The notes under the pieces: model-generated | The model's input: the letters and a program-made list of their open reading frames with translations, nothing else | The model's database searches: none | What the model was told of the DNA's origin: nothing | Program-made: the position numbers and the translations under genes | Shown: positions 7,336 to 14,661 of the stretch, one piece after another | Position numbering within the stretch: position 1 is the first letter of the stretch | How the letters are laid out: each line of letters begins with the position of its first letter | DNA from: JBCCMQ01 sp039026235 | Lineage (GTDB): Bacteria; Pseudomonadota; Alphaproteobacteria; Rhodobacterales; Rhodobacteraceae | Length of the DNA stretch: 61,846 bases | Direction: 5' to 3' | Assembly: GCA_039026235.1 (NCBI GenBank) | Contig: JBCCMQ010000018.1 | Location: forward strand, 1 to 61,846

Positions 7336-8475
7336 ATCTCCGGCAAGCCGCAGCCGCCTGTCGCAACCAGCCGCGGGTTCGGCTGGACCGCCTGGCGCAA
7401 TGCTCTGATCTCTCGGCCCGGGTTCCAGGCCTGGGCCGCATCAAGCCGCTTTGCCCGCGCCCATGCGGAACGGGAAGGCACCGCGCTGATGGATCTGGTG
7501 GCGGGCTTTGTCCACACACAGGTTCTGCTGGCCTTGGTCGAGCTGAACATCCTTGAACGGATCCGCGGCAAGGCGATGACCGCCGAAGCCCTGACCGAAG
7601 GGACCGACATCGCGCCACAGCGCATGGCGGCGCTGTTGCAGGCAGGGGCGTCCCTGGGACTTCTGCGCCGGTCGCGGCGGGGCAAGTTCGTGGCCTCACG
7701 CCGGGGCGCCGCCCTGCTGGGCGTTCCCGGGCTGATCCCGATGATCCGGCACAACCGTCTCTTGTACCGCGATCTGGAAGATCCGGTGGCTCTGATGAAA
7801 GGCACGGTCCAGTCTGAACTTGCGGCCTTTTGGCCCTATGTTCACGGCGCCGGGGCCGCCACCGACGGTGAGGCGGCCGCGAATTATTCCGATCTGATGG
7901 CCCAGTCCCAGGCCCTCGTCGCCCAGGAAACCCTGCGCGCGGTCAATCTGAAAACGGCCGAACATATTCTGGATGTGGGTGGCGGCACCGGCAGTTTTCT
8001 GATTGCCGCGGCCGCCGCTGCGCCCAAGGCGCGTCTGACACTTTTCGATCTGCCTTCGGTTCTGGAAGGGGCCCACCAGCGCCTGGTCGATGCGGGGCTG
8101 ACCGACCGGGTGCGGGCGGTGTCGGGGTCTTTCCGTGACGATCCTTTGCCGACCGGGGCCGACCGGATCAGCCTGATCCGGGTTCTTTACGACCACATGG
8201 ACGACACCGTGGAACGTCTGCTGGCGGCGGTCTTCGAGGCCCTGCAACCCGGCGGCCTTCTGATCGTGTCCGAGCCCATGTCGGGCGGGCGTCGGCCGGA
8301 ACGGTCGGGGGACGCGTATTTCGCATTCTACACCATGGCCATGGGAACCGGCCGGACCCGATCAGCCGAGGAAATCGGTGCGATGATGACGAAGGCTGGC
8401 TTTGCCGCAATCCAGACGCCGACGGTGCGGCGGCCCTATGTGACCTCGGTCGTCATTGGCAAAAAGCCGGTTTGA
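7336..8475 (+). CDS. crtF: Demethylspheroidene O-methyltransferase CrtF
   Basis: SAM-dependent methylation of the 1-hydroxyl of demethylspheroidene. The C-terminal methyltransferase domain has DVGGGTGSFLIAAA (SAM-binding) and a helix-rich dimerisation N terminus (DLVAGFVHTQVLLALVEL). Homology clearly begins upstream of the first ATG (7489): the in-frame segment WTAWRNALISRPGFQAWAA at about residues 18-36 is the usual CrtF N terminus. That segment has no in-frame ATG, GTG or TTG. The best candidate is ATC 7336, 5 nt after GGGAGA; a GTG at 7331 is one base out of frame. This gives 379 residues. If only ATG 7489 is used, 328 residues remain. Confidence 0.87.
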   Translation: MSGKPQPPVATSRGFGWTAWRNALISRPGFQAWAASSRFARAHAEREGTALMDLVAGFVHTQVLLALVELNILERIRGKAMTAEALTEGTDIAPQRMAALLQAGASLGLLRRSRRGKFVASRRGAALLGVPGLIPMIRHNRLLYRDLEDPVALMKGTVQSELAAFWPYVHGAGAATDGEAAANYSDLMAQSQALVAQETLRAVNLKTAEHILDVGGGTGSFLIAAAAAAPKARLTLFDLPSVLEGAHQRLVDAGLTDRVRAVSGSFRDDPLPTGADRISLIRVLYDHMDDTVERLLAAVFEALQPGGLLIVSEPMSGGRRPERSGDAYFAFYTMAMGTGRTRSAEEIGAMMTKAGFAAIQTPTVRRPYVTSVVIGKKPV

Positions 8476-8486
8476 GGCAATCACAG

Positions 8487-8530
8487 TGTCCAAATGAATT
8501 GACAGGTCATACTGTCAAGTTAAACTGACA
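8487..8530 (+). promoter_or_regulatory. Tandem PpsR operators overlapping the bchC promoter
   Basis: Two exact TGT-N12-ACA sites, 8487-8504 and 8513-8530, with 8 bp between them. A sigma-70-like promoter is embedded in the pair: TTGACA at 8499-8504 within the first site, then 17 bp, then TAAACT at 8521-8526 within the second. PpsR bound here would cover both the -35 and -10 boxes. It drives bchCXYZ and the puf genes downstream. Confidence 0.85.
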
Positions 8531-8607
8531 AATGTAAGTCTTGCCTGCGACACTGAGTCTCACCCCGCGCGTCGGGACAGATCGCATGCCAACTGGGAGC
8601 CAAACGC

Positions 8608-9549
8608 TTGGAAACAAAGGCGGTTGTTCTGAAGGGCGCCAGAGAGCTGGACGTTGCCACGGTCGCGCTGAGCGATCCGGGCGCGGGCGATCTGGTCATT
8701 CGCGTGGACAGCTCTGGCATCTCCACGGGCACTGAAAAGCTGTTCTGGACCGGAGAAATGCCCAGTTTCCCCGGCATGGGCTACCCACTTGTCCCGGGTT
8801 ATGAAAGCGCGGGCGAGGTGGTTGAGGCCGGTGCCGATACATCCTTCCGTCCCGGAGACCGCGTGTTCGTGCCGGGGGCCGATTGCTACCGCGACGCCAA
8901 GGGTCTTTTCGGCGGTGCCGCCCATTACGTTGTTACGCCCGCCGCCCGGGTCGCCAAGATCGATGCGGCGCTGGGGGCCGAAGGTGCCTTGCTGGCGCTG
9001 GCCGCGACGGCGCGCCACGCCATGGCCGGCATCGACAAGCGCGTGCCGGAACTGATCGTCGGCCACGGAACGCTGGGCCGCCTGCTGGCGCGCCTGACGA
9101 TCGCCGCCGGTGCACCGGCGCCCGTGGTCTGGGAAACCGAGGCCGTCCGCCGCACCGGCGCCATCGGCTACCAGGTGATCGATCCCGAAGACGACCCGCG
9201 CCGGGACTATGGCGCGATCTATGACGCCTCGGGCAATTCCGAGCTGCTTAATTCGCTGATCGGACGCATCGCCCGCGGGGGCGAGGTGGTTCTGGCCGGC
9301 TTCTACGCCGGCTCGATCCAATTCGCATTCCCGCCCGCTTTCATGAAGGAGGCGCGGTTGCGCATCGCCGCCGAATGGACGGCGGAAGATCTGGTCGCGG
9401 TCCGGGCGCTGGTCGAATCCGGCGCGCTGTCCCTCGCTGAACTGATCAGTCATGTGCGCCCGGCCGACACGGCCGCCGCCGCCTATGCGACGGCCTTCGA
9501 AGATCCCGGGTGCCTGAAGATGATCCTTGACTGGAAGGCGGTCGCATGA
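8608..9549 (+). CDS. bchC: Bacteriochlorophyllide a dehydrogenase BchC
   Basis: An NAD-dependent medium-chain dehydrogenase that oxidises the 3-hydroxyethyl group to the 3-acetyl of bacteriochlorophyllide a. The start is TTG 8608, 8 nt after GGGAG; homology begins at once (ETKAVVL) and no ATG fits. Visible family elements are GISTGTEKLFWTGEMPSFPGMGYPLVPGYESAGEV split over residues 39-72, and the Rossmann stretch VGHGTLGRLLARL near 152. It has 313 residues. It overlaps bchX by 4 bp (ATGA). Expression is probably from the PpsR-controlled promoter at 8499-8526. Confidence 0.95.
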   Translation: METKAVVLKGARELDVATVALSDPGAGDLVIRVDSSGISTGTEKLFWTGEMPSFPGMGYPLVPGYESAGEVVEAGADTSFRPGDRVFVPGADCYRDAKGLFGGAAHYVVTPAARVAKIDAALGAEGALLALAATARHAMAGIDKRVPELIVGHGTLGRLLARLTIAAGAPAPVVWETEAVRRTGAIGYQVIDPEDDPRRDYGAIYDASGNSELLNSLIGRIARGGEVVLAGFYAGSIQFAFPPAFMKEARLRIAAEWTAEDLVAVRALVESGALSLAELISHVRPADTAAAAYATAFEDPGCLKMILDWKAVA

Positions 9550-10550
9550 CGCTGGATGTTCCCAACCTGAAAGACTTTGACGAGCGCCTGCGCGCCGAAG
9601 CCGGCGAGGACCCGACGCTTGAGGTTCCGGTGGATCCGCCGTCGAAGAAAACCCAGATCATCGCGATCTACGGCAAGGGCGGGATCGGCAAATCTTTCAC
9701 GCTGGCCAACCTCAGCCACATGATGGCCGAGCAGGGCAAGCGCGTGCTGCTGATCGGTTGCGATCCCAAGTCCGACACCACCAGCCTGCTGTTCGGCGGC
9801 AAGGCCTGCCCGACCATCATCGAGACCTCGACCCGCAAGAAGCTGGCCGGGGAAGAGGTCAAGATCGGGGACGTCTGCTTTAAACGCAACGGTGTCTTCG
9901 CCATGGAACTGGGTGGCCCCGAGGTGGGGCGCGGCTGCGGTGGCCGGGGCATCATCCATGGGTTTGAGCTTTTAGAAAAGCTGGGCTTCCATGATTGGGA
10001 TTTCGACTATGTGCTGCTCGACTTTCTGGGCGACGTGGTCTGCGGCGGCTTCGGTCTGCCGATCGCGCGCGACATGGCCCAGAAGGTGATCCTGGTCGGG
10101 TCGAACGACCTCCAGTCCCTGTACGTGGCCAACAACGTCTGTTCGGCCGTGGAATACTTCCGCAAGCTTGGCGGCAATGTCGGCGTGGCCGGGCTGGTCA
10201 TCAACAAGGATGACGGCACGGGCGAAGCGGCGGCTTTCGCCAAGGCGGTTGATATTCCGGTTCTGGCATCGATCCCGGCCGATGAGGATCTGCGCCGCAA
10301 ATCGGCCAACTATCAGATCGTCGGCACCGGTCAGAGCCAATGGGGCGATATGTTCGCCGGACTGTCCGAAAATGTGGCCGACGCACCACCGCTGCGTCCC
10401 GCGCCGCTGTCCCAGGATGGCCTGTTAGAGCTTTTCAGTGCCGAAGAAACCGGGGCGGGCTTTGTTCTGGAACCCGCCACCGACGATGACATGCGCGGAC
10501 CCAACGCCGCGCCCAAGGAAAGCCTGGAGGTCATCTATGATGAAGCATGA
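9546..10550 (+). CDS. bchX: Chlorophyllide a reductase iron protein BchX
   Basis: The NifH-like ATP-binding electron donor of chlorophyllide oxidoreductase, which reduces ring B (C7-C8). The P-loop YGKGGIGKS is at about residues 40-48. The two cysteines that hold the 4Fe-4S cluster across the dimer are in EVGRGCGGRG and DVVCGGFG. It has 334 residues, and the insert VGSNDLQSLYVANNV is typical of BchX rather than BchL. It overlaps bchC by 4 bp at its start. Its last codons overlap the start of a small ORF placed between bchX and bchY. Confidence 0.97.
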   Translation: MTLDVPNLKDFDERLRAEAGEDPTLEVPVDPPSKKTQIIAIYGKGGIGKSFTLANLSHMMAEQGKRVLLIGCDPKSDTTSLLFGGKACPTIIETSTRKKLAGEEVKIGDVCFKRNGVFAMELGGPEVGRGCGGRGIIHGFELLEKLGFHDWDFDYVLLDFLGDVVCGGFGLPIARDMAQKVILVGSNDLQSLYVANNVCSAVEYFRKLGGNVGVAGLVINKDDGTGEAAAFAKAVDIPVLASIPADEDLRRKSANYQIVGTGQSQWGDMFAGLSENVADAPPLRPAPLSQDGLLELFSAEETGAGFVLEPATDDDMRGPNAAPKESLEVIYDEA

Positions 10551-10737
10551 CCAGGCGCTTGTGGATCTGAATCCGCAGTTCGATTCCAAGTCCGTGCAAA
10601 GACTGGTCGCCGAGGTCGGACGCCTCGGCGCAAAAAGCACGCAATTGTCTGAACGCAGCCAGGATCTGGCCCGCCGCTCGCAACAGTTGCGCCGGCGGGC
10701 CTGGTTCTGCCGGCACGATCCCTGGGGTCAGAAATGA
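10537..10737 (+). CDS. Small basic protein between bchX and bchY (unrecognised)
   Basis: A 66-residue ORF with strong translation signals: GGAGG 6 nt before ATG 10537. Its start overlaps the end of bchX and its TGA (10735-10737) overlaps the bchY ATG, so it is fully embedded in the bchCXYZ translation chain. The protein has an N-terminal acidic/polar part, a predicted helical middle (VQRLVAEVGRLGAKSTQLSE) with a heptad-like pattern, and an Arg-rich tail (ARRSQQLRRRAWF). It ends CRHDPWGQK. There is no signal peptide or membrane segment. I do not recognise the family. Its position suggests a chlorophyllide reductase accessory factor or a coupling peptide, which is inference only. Confidence 0.7.
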   Translation: MMKHDQALVDLNPQFDSKSVQRLVAEVGRLGAKSTQLSERSQDLARRSQQLRRRAWFCRHDPWGQK

Positions 10738-12266
10738 TGGACGGCGGATCCCCGCAGCCTCCTCAACCGGCGCCTGACGGTCCCGGAACGGACGGTCTCG
10801 GCTGCCACGCCGGGGCCGATGCCATGGAGGCGGCGGCGCGCGCGGCGGGCAAATCGGATGTGCTTGACCGCTTTGCGGCCGACTATCCCCAGGGCCCCCA
10901 TGACAAACCCCAGTCCATGTGCCCTGCTTTTGGCTCGCTCCGCGTGGGTCTGCGGATGCGGCGGGTCGCGACGGTGCTTTCGGGGTCGGCCTGCTGCGTC
11001 TACGGGCTGACTTTTGTCAGCCATTTCTACGGCGCGCGCCGGTCCGTCGGGTATGTGCCGTTCAATTCCGAGACGCTGGTGACGGGCAAGCTGTTCGAAG
11101 ACATCCGCGAGGCGGTCCACGCCATTGCCGATCCGGCCAAATACGACGCGGTCGTGGTGACCAACCTCTGCGTGCCGACCGCTTCGGGCGTGCCGCTGCG
11201 GCTCTTGCCGTCCGAGATCAACGGCGTCCGGATCGTGGGCATCGATGTGCCCGGTTTCGGCGTACCGACCCACGCCGAGGCCAAGGACGTCCTCGCCGGT
11301 GCGATGCTGGCCTATGCGCGGGGCGAGATCCAGGCCGGGCCGGTGCCCGCGCCCGTTGGTGGCGGCGAAAGCCGGCCGACCGTCGCGCTTCTGGGCGAGA
11401 TGTTTCCGGCCGACCCGGTGATGATCGGCCAGATGCTGGCGCCCATGGATCTGGCTGCGGGGCCGGTCGTTCCCTGCCGGGAATGGCGCGAACTTTATGC
11501 CGCTCTGGCCAGCGGCGCCGTCGCCGCGATCCACCCCTTCTACGCGGCCGCGATGCGCGAATTCACCGCCGCCGGCCGCCCGATCGTTGGATCGGCGCCG
11601 GTGGGCCACGATGGCACCGCCGAATGGCTCGCCAACATCGGGGCCGCCTTTGGCGTGCCCGCCGCCAAGATCGCCGAGGCACAGAACACCTTCCTGCCCG
11701 CGATCCGCGGCGCCCTGGGGGCCCATCCGATCAAGGGGACGATCACGCTTTCGGGCTATGAAGGCTCCGAACTTCTGGTGGCCCGGCTCTTGGTCGAAAG
11801 CGGTGCCGACGTCCGATATGTGGGCACCGCCTGCGCCCGGACAGACCAGTCAGACTGGGACCGCGCCTGGCTCGAAGACCGGGGCGTTAAGGTACAGTTC
11901 CGCGCCAGCCTCGAAGATGATACCGCCGCCATGGAGGCGGTGCGCCCCGATCTCGCCATCGGCACGACGCCCGTGGTGCAGAAGGGCAAAGAGCTTGGCA
12001 TCCCCTCGCTCTATTTCACCAATCTGATTTCTGCCCGCCCGCTCATGGGTCCTGCCGGCGCCGGCAGCCTGGGCCAGGTGGTCAATGCCGCCATCGCCAA
12101 CAAGGACCGCATGGACAGCATGAAGTCCTTCTTCGAAGGCGTGGGCACCAGCGACGCCGCCGGCGTCTGGGAAGGCGATCCGAACCTGCAACCCCAATTC
12201 CGCGCCGCCCATCAGAAAAAGCTCGAAAAAGCCGCCCGCGCGGCGAAAGCTGCGGAAATGATCTGA
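10734..12266 (+). CDS. bchY: Chlorophyllide a reductase subunit BchY
   Basis: The NifD-like alpha subunit of chlorophyllide oxidoreductase; with BchZ it binds chlorophyllide and a 4Fe-4S cluster. Signatures include GLGCHAGADAM near the N terminus, SMCPAFGSLRVGLRMRR, LSGSACCVYGLTF and NLCVPTASGVPL; these hold cluster cysteines. SGYEGSELLVARLLVESGAD occurs in the C-terminal half. It has 510 residues. It starts at ATG 10734, overlapping the preceding small ORF; a second ATG follows directly. Unlike in most clusters, it is separated from bchZ by about 110 bp carrying a GC-rich repeat. Confidence 0.96.
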   Translation: MMDGGSPQPPQPAPDGPGTDGLGCHAGADAMEAAARAAGKSDVLDRFAADYPQGPHDKPQSMCPAFGSLRVGLRMRRVATVLSGSACCVYGLTFVSHFYGARRSVGYVPFNSETLVTGKLFEDIREAVHAIADPAKYDAVVVTNLCVPTASGVPLRLLPSEINGVRIVGIDVPGFGVPTHAEAKDVLAGAMLAYARGEIQAGPVPAPVGGGESRPTVALLGEMFPADPVMIGQMLAPMDLAAGPVVPCREWRELYAALASGAVAAIHPFYAAAMREFTAAGRPIVGSAPVGHDGTAEWLANIGAAFGVPAAKIAEAQNTFLPAIRGALGAHPIKGTITLSGYEGSELLVARLLVESGADVRYVGTACARTDQSDWDRAWLEDRGVKVQFRASLEDDTAAMEAVRPDLAIGTTPVVQKGKELGIPSLYFTNLISARPLMGPAGAGSLGQVVNAAIANKDRMDSMKSFFEGVGTSDAAGVWEGDPNLQPQFRAAHQKKLEKAARAAKAAEMI

Positions 12267-12289
12267 TGCAGGCAGCACTTCATATCAGC

Positions 12290-12362
12290 GGCCCAGGCTT
12301 CTTTGGTCCCGAAATACTCTCGGGGGGTCCGGGGGGCGACGCGCCCCCGGCGCTCGGCCAAG
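12290..12362. repeat. GC-rich hairpin repeat between bchY and bchZ
   Basis: The 112-bp gap between bchY and bchZ holds a G-tract-rich element. Its core is a hairpin at 12329-12350: seven G-C/C-G pairs, a bulged G, two more pairs and a 3-nt loop. The sequence around it (GGTCC followed by runs of G, then CGCCCCC) resembles the GC-rich intergenic repeats common at gene ends in Rhodobacteraceae genomes, from memory. It may act as an mRNA processing or pausing element inside the operon. Confidence 0.5.
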
Positions 12363-12378
12363 GGTGCGGAGGCCGGCC

Positions 12379-13863
12379 ATGCTGATCCAGGACCACGACC
12401 GGGCCGGCGGGTACTGGGGGGCGGTCTACGCCTTCTGTGCCGTCAAAGGGCTGCAGGTCGTCATCGACGGGCCGGTCGGCTGCGAAAACCTGCCGGTGAC
12501 CAGTGTGCTGCATTACACCGACGCGCTGCCGCCCCATGAACTTCCCATCGTCGTCACCGGTCTGGGCGAAGAAGAACTGGGCCGTGACGGCACCGAAGGC
12601 GCCATGAAGCGCGCCTGGAAAACCCTTGATCCGGCGCTGCCGGCCGTGGTCGTCACCGGCTCGATTGCCGAAATGATCGGCGGCGGCGTAACGCCCCAGG
12701 GCACCAACATTCAGCGATTCCTGCCGCGCACGATCGATGAGGATCAGTGGGAAGCGGCGGACCGGGCCATGACCTGGCTCTTTACCGAATTTGCCATGAC
12801 CAAGGGGCGGATGCCGCGCGAGGCCAAGCGCGCGGAGGACGCGAAACCCCGGGTCAACATTCTGGGGCCGATGTACGGCACCTTCAATATGCCCTCAGAC
12901 CTGGCTGAGATCCGCAGGCTGGTCGAAGGCATTGGCGCAGAGGTCAACATGGTGATGCCCCTTGGCAGCCATCTGGCCGAGATGCGCAATCTCGTGAATG
13001 CGGACGTCAACATCGTGATGTACCGCGAGTTTGGGCGTGGTTTGGCGGAAGTCCTTGGCAAGCCATACCTCCAAGCGCCCATTGGGATCGAGTCCACCAC
13101 CAAGTTCTTGCGGACGCTTGGTGATCTCCTAGGACTCGATCCCACCCTATTTATAGAGCGCGAAAAGCACTCGACCATAAAACCGGTCTGGGATCTTTGG
13201 CGTTCGGTCACCCAGGACTTCTTTGCCACGGCGTCATTCGGGATCGTCGCAAACGAAACTTATGCCCGTGGCATAAGGCTTTACCTGGAATCGGACCTTG
13301 GTCTGCCCTGCCATTTCGCCGAAGCGCGAACGGCCGGAAAAAAAACCGATGGCGCGATCATCCGCGACCTGATTGCCACCCACCGGCCTTTGGTCGTGAT
13401 GGGATCGATCAACGAGAAAATGTACCTGGCCGAACTGAAGGGCGGGTTCGGACCGTCACCCACATTCATCCCCGCATCCTTCCCCGGCGCGGCGATACGG
13501 CGGGCCACGGGCACGCCGTTCATGGGTTATGCGGGCGCGACGTATCTGCTTCAGGAAGTCTGCAACGGGCTTTTTGACGCGCTTTTCCATATTCTGCCGC
13601 TCGGCAGCGATATGGACGCCGCCGAGGCCACGCCCACGACGCTGCGGCGCGATTTCCCCTGGGACCCCGATGCCCAGGCGCTGCTTGATCGGATCGTGGC
13701 CGAGCATCCGATTTTGACACGCATTTCCGCAGCCAAATCGCTGCGCGACGCGGCCGAAGCCCGGGCCCTGGCGGGCGGCGCCGAACGCGTTGTCCTTGAG
13801 ACCGTCGAGGCCCTGGCGCCCGATGGTTTCGCGGACCGCCAACAAGGAGGAGGAACCCCATGA
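12379..13863 (+). CDS. bchZ: Chlorophyllide a reductase subunit BchZ
   Basis: The NifK-like beta subunit of chlorophyllide oxidoreductase. It starts MLIQDHDRAGGYWGAVYAF at ATG 12379, 9 nt after GGAGG. The cluster-binding region GPVGCENLPVTSVLHYTDAL is near residues 38-57, and TGSIAEMIGGGV and MYREFGRGLAEVLGKPYLQAP follow. It has 494 residues. Its TGA overlaps the pufQ ATG (ATGA), linking the bchCXYZ and puf transcripts as in Rhodobacter. Confidence 0.96.
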   Translation: MLIQDHDRAGGYWGAVYAFCAVKGLQVVIDGPVGCENLPVTSVLHYTDALPPHELPIVVTGLGEEELGRDGTEGAMKRAWKTLDPALPAVVVTGSIAEMIGGGVTPQGTNIQRFLPRTIDEDQWEAADRAMTWLFTEFAMTKGRMPREAKRAEDAKPRVNILGPMYGTFNMPSDLAEIRRLVEGIGAEVNMVMPLGSHLAEMRNLVNADVNIVMYREFGRGLAEVLGKPYLQAPIGIESTTKFLRTLGDLLGLDPTLFIEREKHSTIKPVWDLWRSVTQDFFATASFGIVANETYARGIRLYLESDLGLPCHFAEARTAGKKTDGAIIRDLIATHRPLVVMGSINEKMYLAELKGGFGPSPTFIPASFPGAAIRRATGTPFMGYAGATYLLQEVCNGLFDALFHILPLGSDMDAAEATPTTLRRDFPWDPDAQALLDRIVAEHPILTRISAAKSLRDAAEARALAGGAERVVLETVEALAPDGFADRQQGGGTP

Positions 13864-14084
13864 CCGATATGACGAGCGAGGCACCGGTCCAGACCCGAAG
13901 CCACCGTCCGCCACGGCGGGAATTCTATGCGTATTTCACGCTGATATTCCTGGCGGCCCTGCCTCTTGCCTTTCTGACCTGGGCGCTGGCGGCGGCGCGG
14001 CAGTTCCGCCTGCCGGCCAAGGGTCCGGTGGCGCGCGCCTGGAGCCAGGCCCGCATCATAACGCCAATGATTTTTGCGGCATGA
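13860..14084 (+). CDS. pufQ: PufQ, bacteriochlorophyll synthesis/LH1 assembly membrane protein
   Basis: A 74-residue protein with an N-terminal cytoplasmic stretch ending HRPPRREFYAYF, then one membrane helix (FLAALPLAFLTWAL) and a basic tail; this is the PufQ pattern. In Rhodobacter it is needed for normal bacteriochlorophyll production and is the first gene of the puf operon. Translationally coupled to bchZ by a 4-bp overlap. A 137-bp untranslated region with a stable hairpin separates it from pufB. Confidence 0.9.
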   Translation: MTDMTSEAPVQTRSHRPPRREFYAYFTLIFLAALPLAFLTWALAAARQFRLPAKGPVARAWSQARIITPMIFAA

Positions 14085-14142
14085 TCTCTGCCGCCACAGA
14101 ATTCCACGCGGTCGTCAGACAGCGTGGCGCACCGCAGGTCTT

Positions 14143-14158
14143 CCGGGCTTCGGCCCGG
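14143..14158 (+). promoter_or_regulatory. UUCG-tetraloop hairpin between pufQ and pufB
   Basis: A perfect 6-bp stem CCGGGC/GCCCGG closed by a TTCG loop, an exceptionally stable RNA fold. It lies 63 nt upstream of the pufB start, in the pufQ-pufB leader. A 5' hairpin here would mark or protect the 5' end of the processed pufBA mRNA. Confidence 0.6.
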
Positions 14159-14221
14159 GGGGACTGCTGGGAACCCCGCCGCAGGGTGTGCGGCTCAGCT
14201 ATGCGATCCGGAGGATAGTTT

Positions 14222-14377
14222 ATGGCTGACGATACCGGCCTGTCGTTCACAGGTCTTACCGACGAGCAAGCGCAAGAGCTGCACGCTGTCTACATGAGTG
14301 GACTGCAACTTTTCGCTGGCGTCGCCGTGGTTGCACACATCGCAACCTACATCATGCTGCCTTGGTTCAGCTGGTAG
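14222..14377 (+). CDS. pufB: Light-harvesting 1 beta subunit PufB
   Basis: A 51-residue LH1 beta polypeptide translated from ATG 14222 with GGAGGA upstream; it is too short to stand out as an ORF. It begins ADDTGLSFTGLTDEQAQELH and continues with the single membrane helix LQLFAGVAVVAHIATYIMLPW, shown here in parts: LQLFAGVAVV then AHIATYIMLPW. The AHIATY histidine is the ligand of the B870 bacteriochlorophyll, and the ELHAVYMSG histidine is the second conserved one. It ends PWFSW. pufA follows 15 bp later. Confidence 0.96.
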   Translation: MADDTGLSFTGLTDEQAQELHAVYMSGLQLFAGVAVVAHIATYIMLPWFSW

Positions 14378-14392
14378 AGGAGCACGCAAGAC

Positions 14393-14545
14393 ATGCAGAA
14401 ATTCTACAAGATCTGGCTCGTCTTCGACCCGCGTCGCGTTTTCGTGGCGCAGGGTGTGTTCCTGTTCCTGCTGGCAGCGATGATCCATCTCGTTCTTCTC
14501 TCTAATCCGGGAACGAACTGGTTCACGCTGGCCTTTGGCGGATAG
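14393..14545 (+). CDS. pufA: Light-harvesting 1 alpha subunit PufA
   Basis: A 50-residue LH1 alpha polypeptide. It starts MQKFYKIWLVFDPRRVFVAQ, the classical N terminus with the KIWLVFDPRR motif, followed by the membrane helix FLFLLAAMIHLVLLS; its His ligates the B870 bacteriochlorophyll. It ends NPGTNWFTLAFGG. The TAG stop at 14543-14545 runs directly into a hairpin, as expected for the segment that protects pufBA mRNA. Confidence 0.96.
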   Translation: MQKFYKIWLVFDPRRVFVAQGVFLFLLAAMIHLVLLSNPGTNWFTLAFGG

Positions 14546-14593
14546 GGGCGACGCGCCCACGAAAGAGCTGCGGGCGGGACGCCGTTCCGCCCG
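14546..14593 (+). promoter_or_regulatory. Two hairpins in the pufA-pufL intercistronic region
   Basis: Hairpin 1 is GGGCG-ACG-CGCCC at 14546-14558, directly after the pufA stop. Hairpin 2 is a 9-bp stem (one G-T pair) with a 5-nt loop at 14571-14593. In Rhodobacter, stem-loops at exactly this place stop 3'-to-5' decay and raise pufBA over pufLM, giving the LH1:RC excess. The same role is inferred here. Confidence 0.75.
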
Positions 14594-14661
14594 TGGCAAA
14601 CCGTTAACCAGACGACGGCAATGCGCCTTTCGGGCCAGGCCGCCGAACTGCGGAGACAGCT

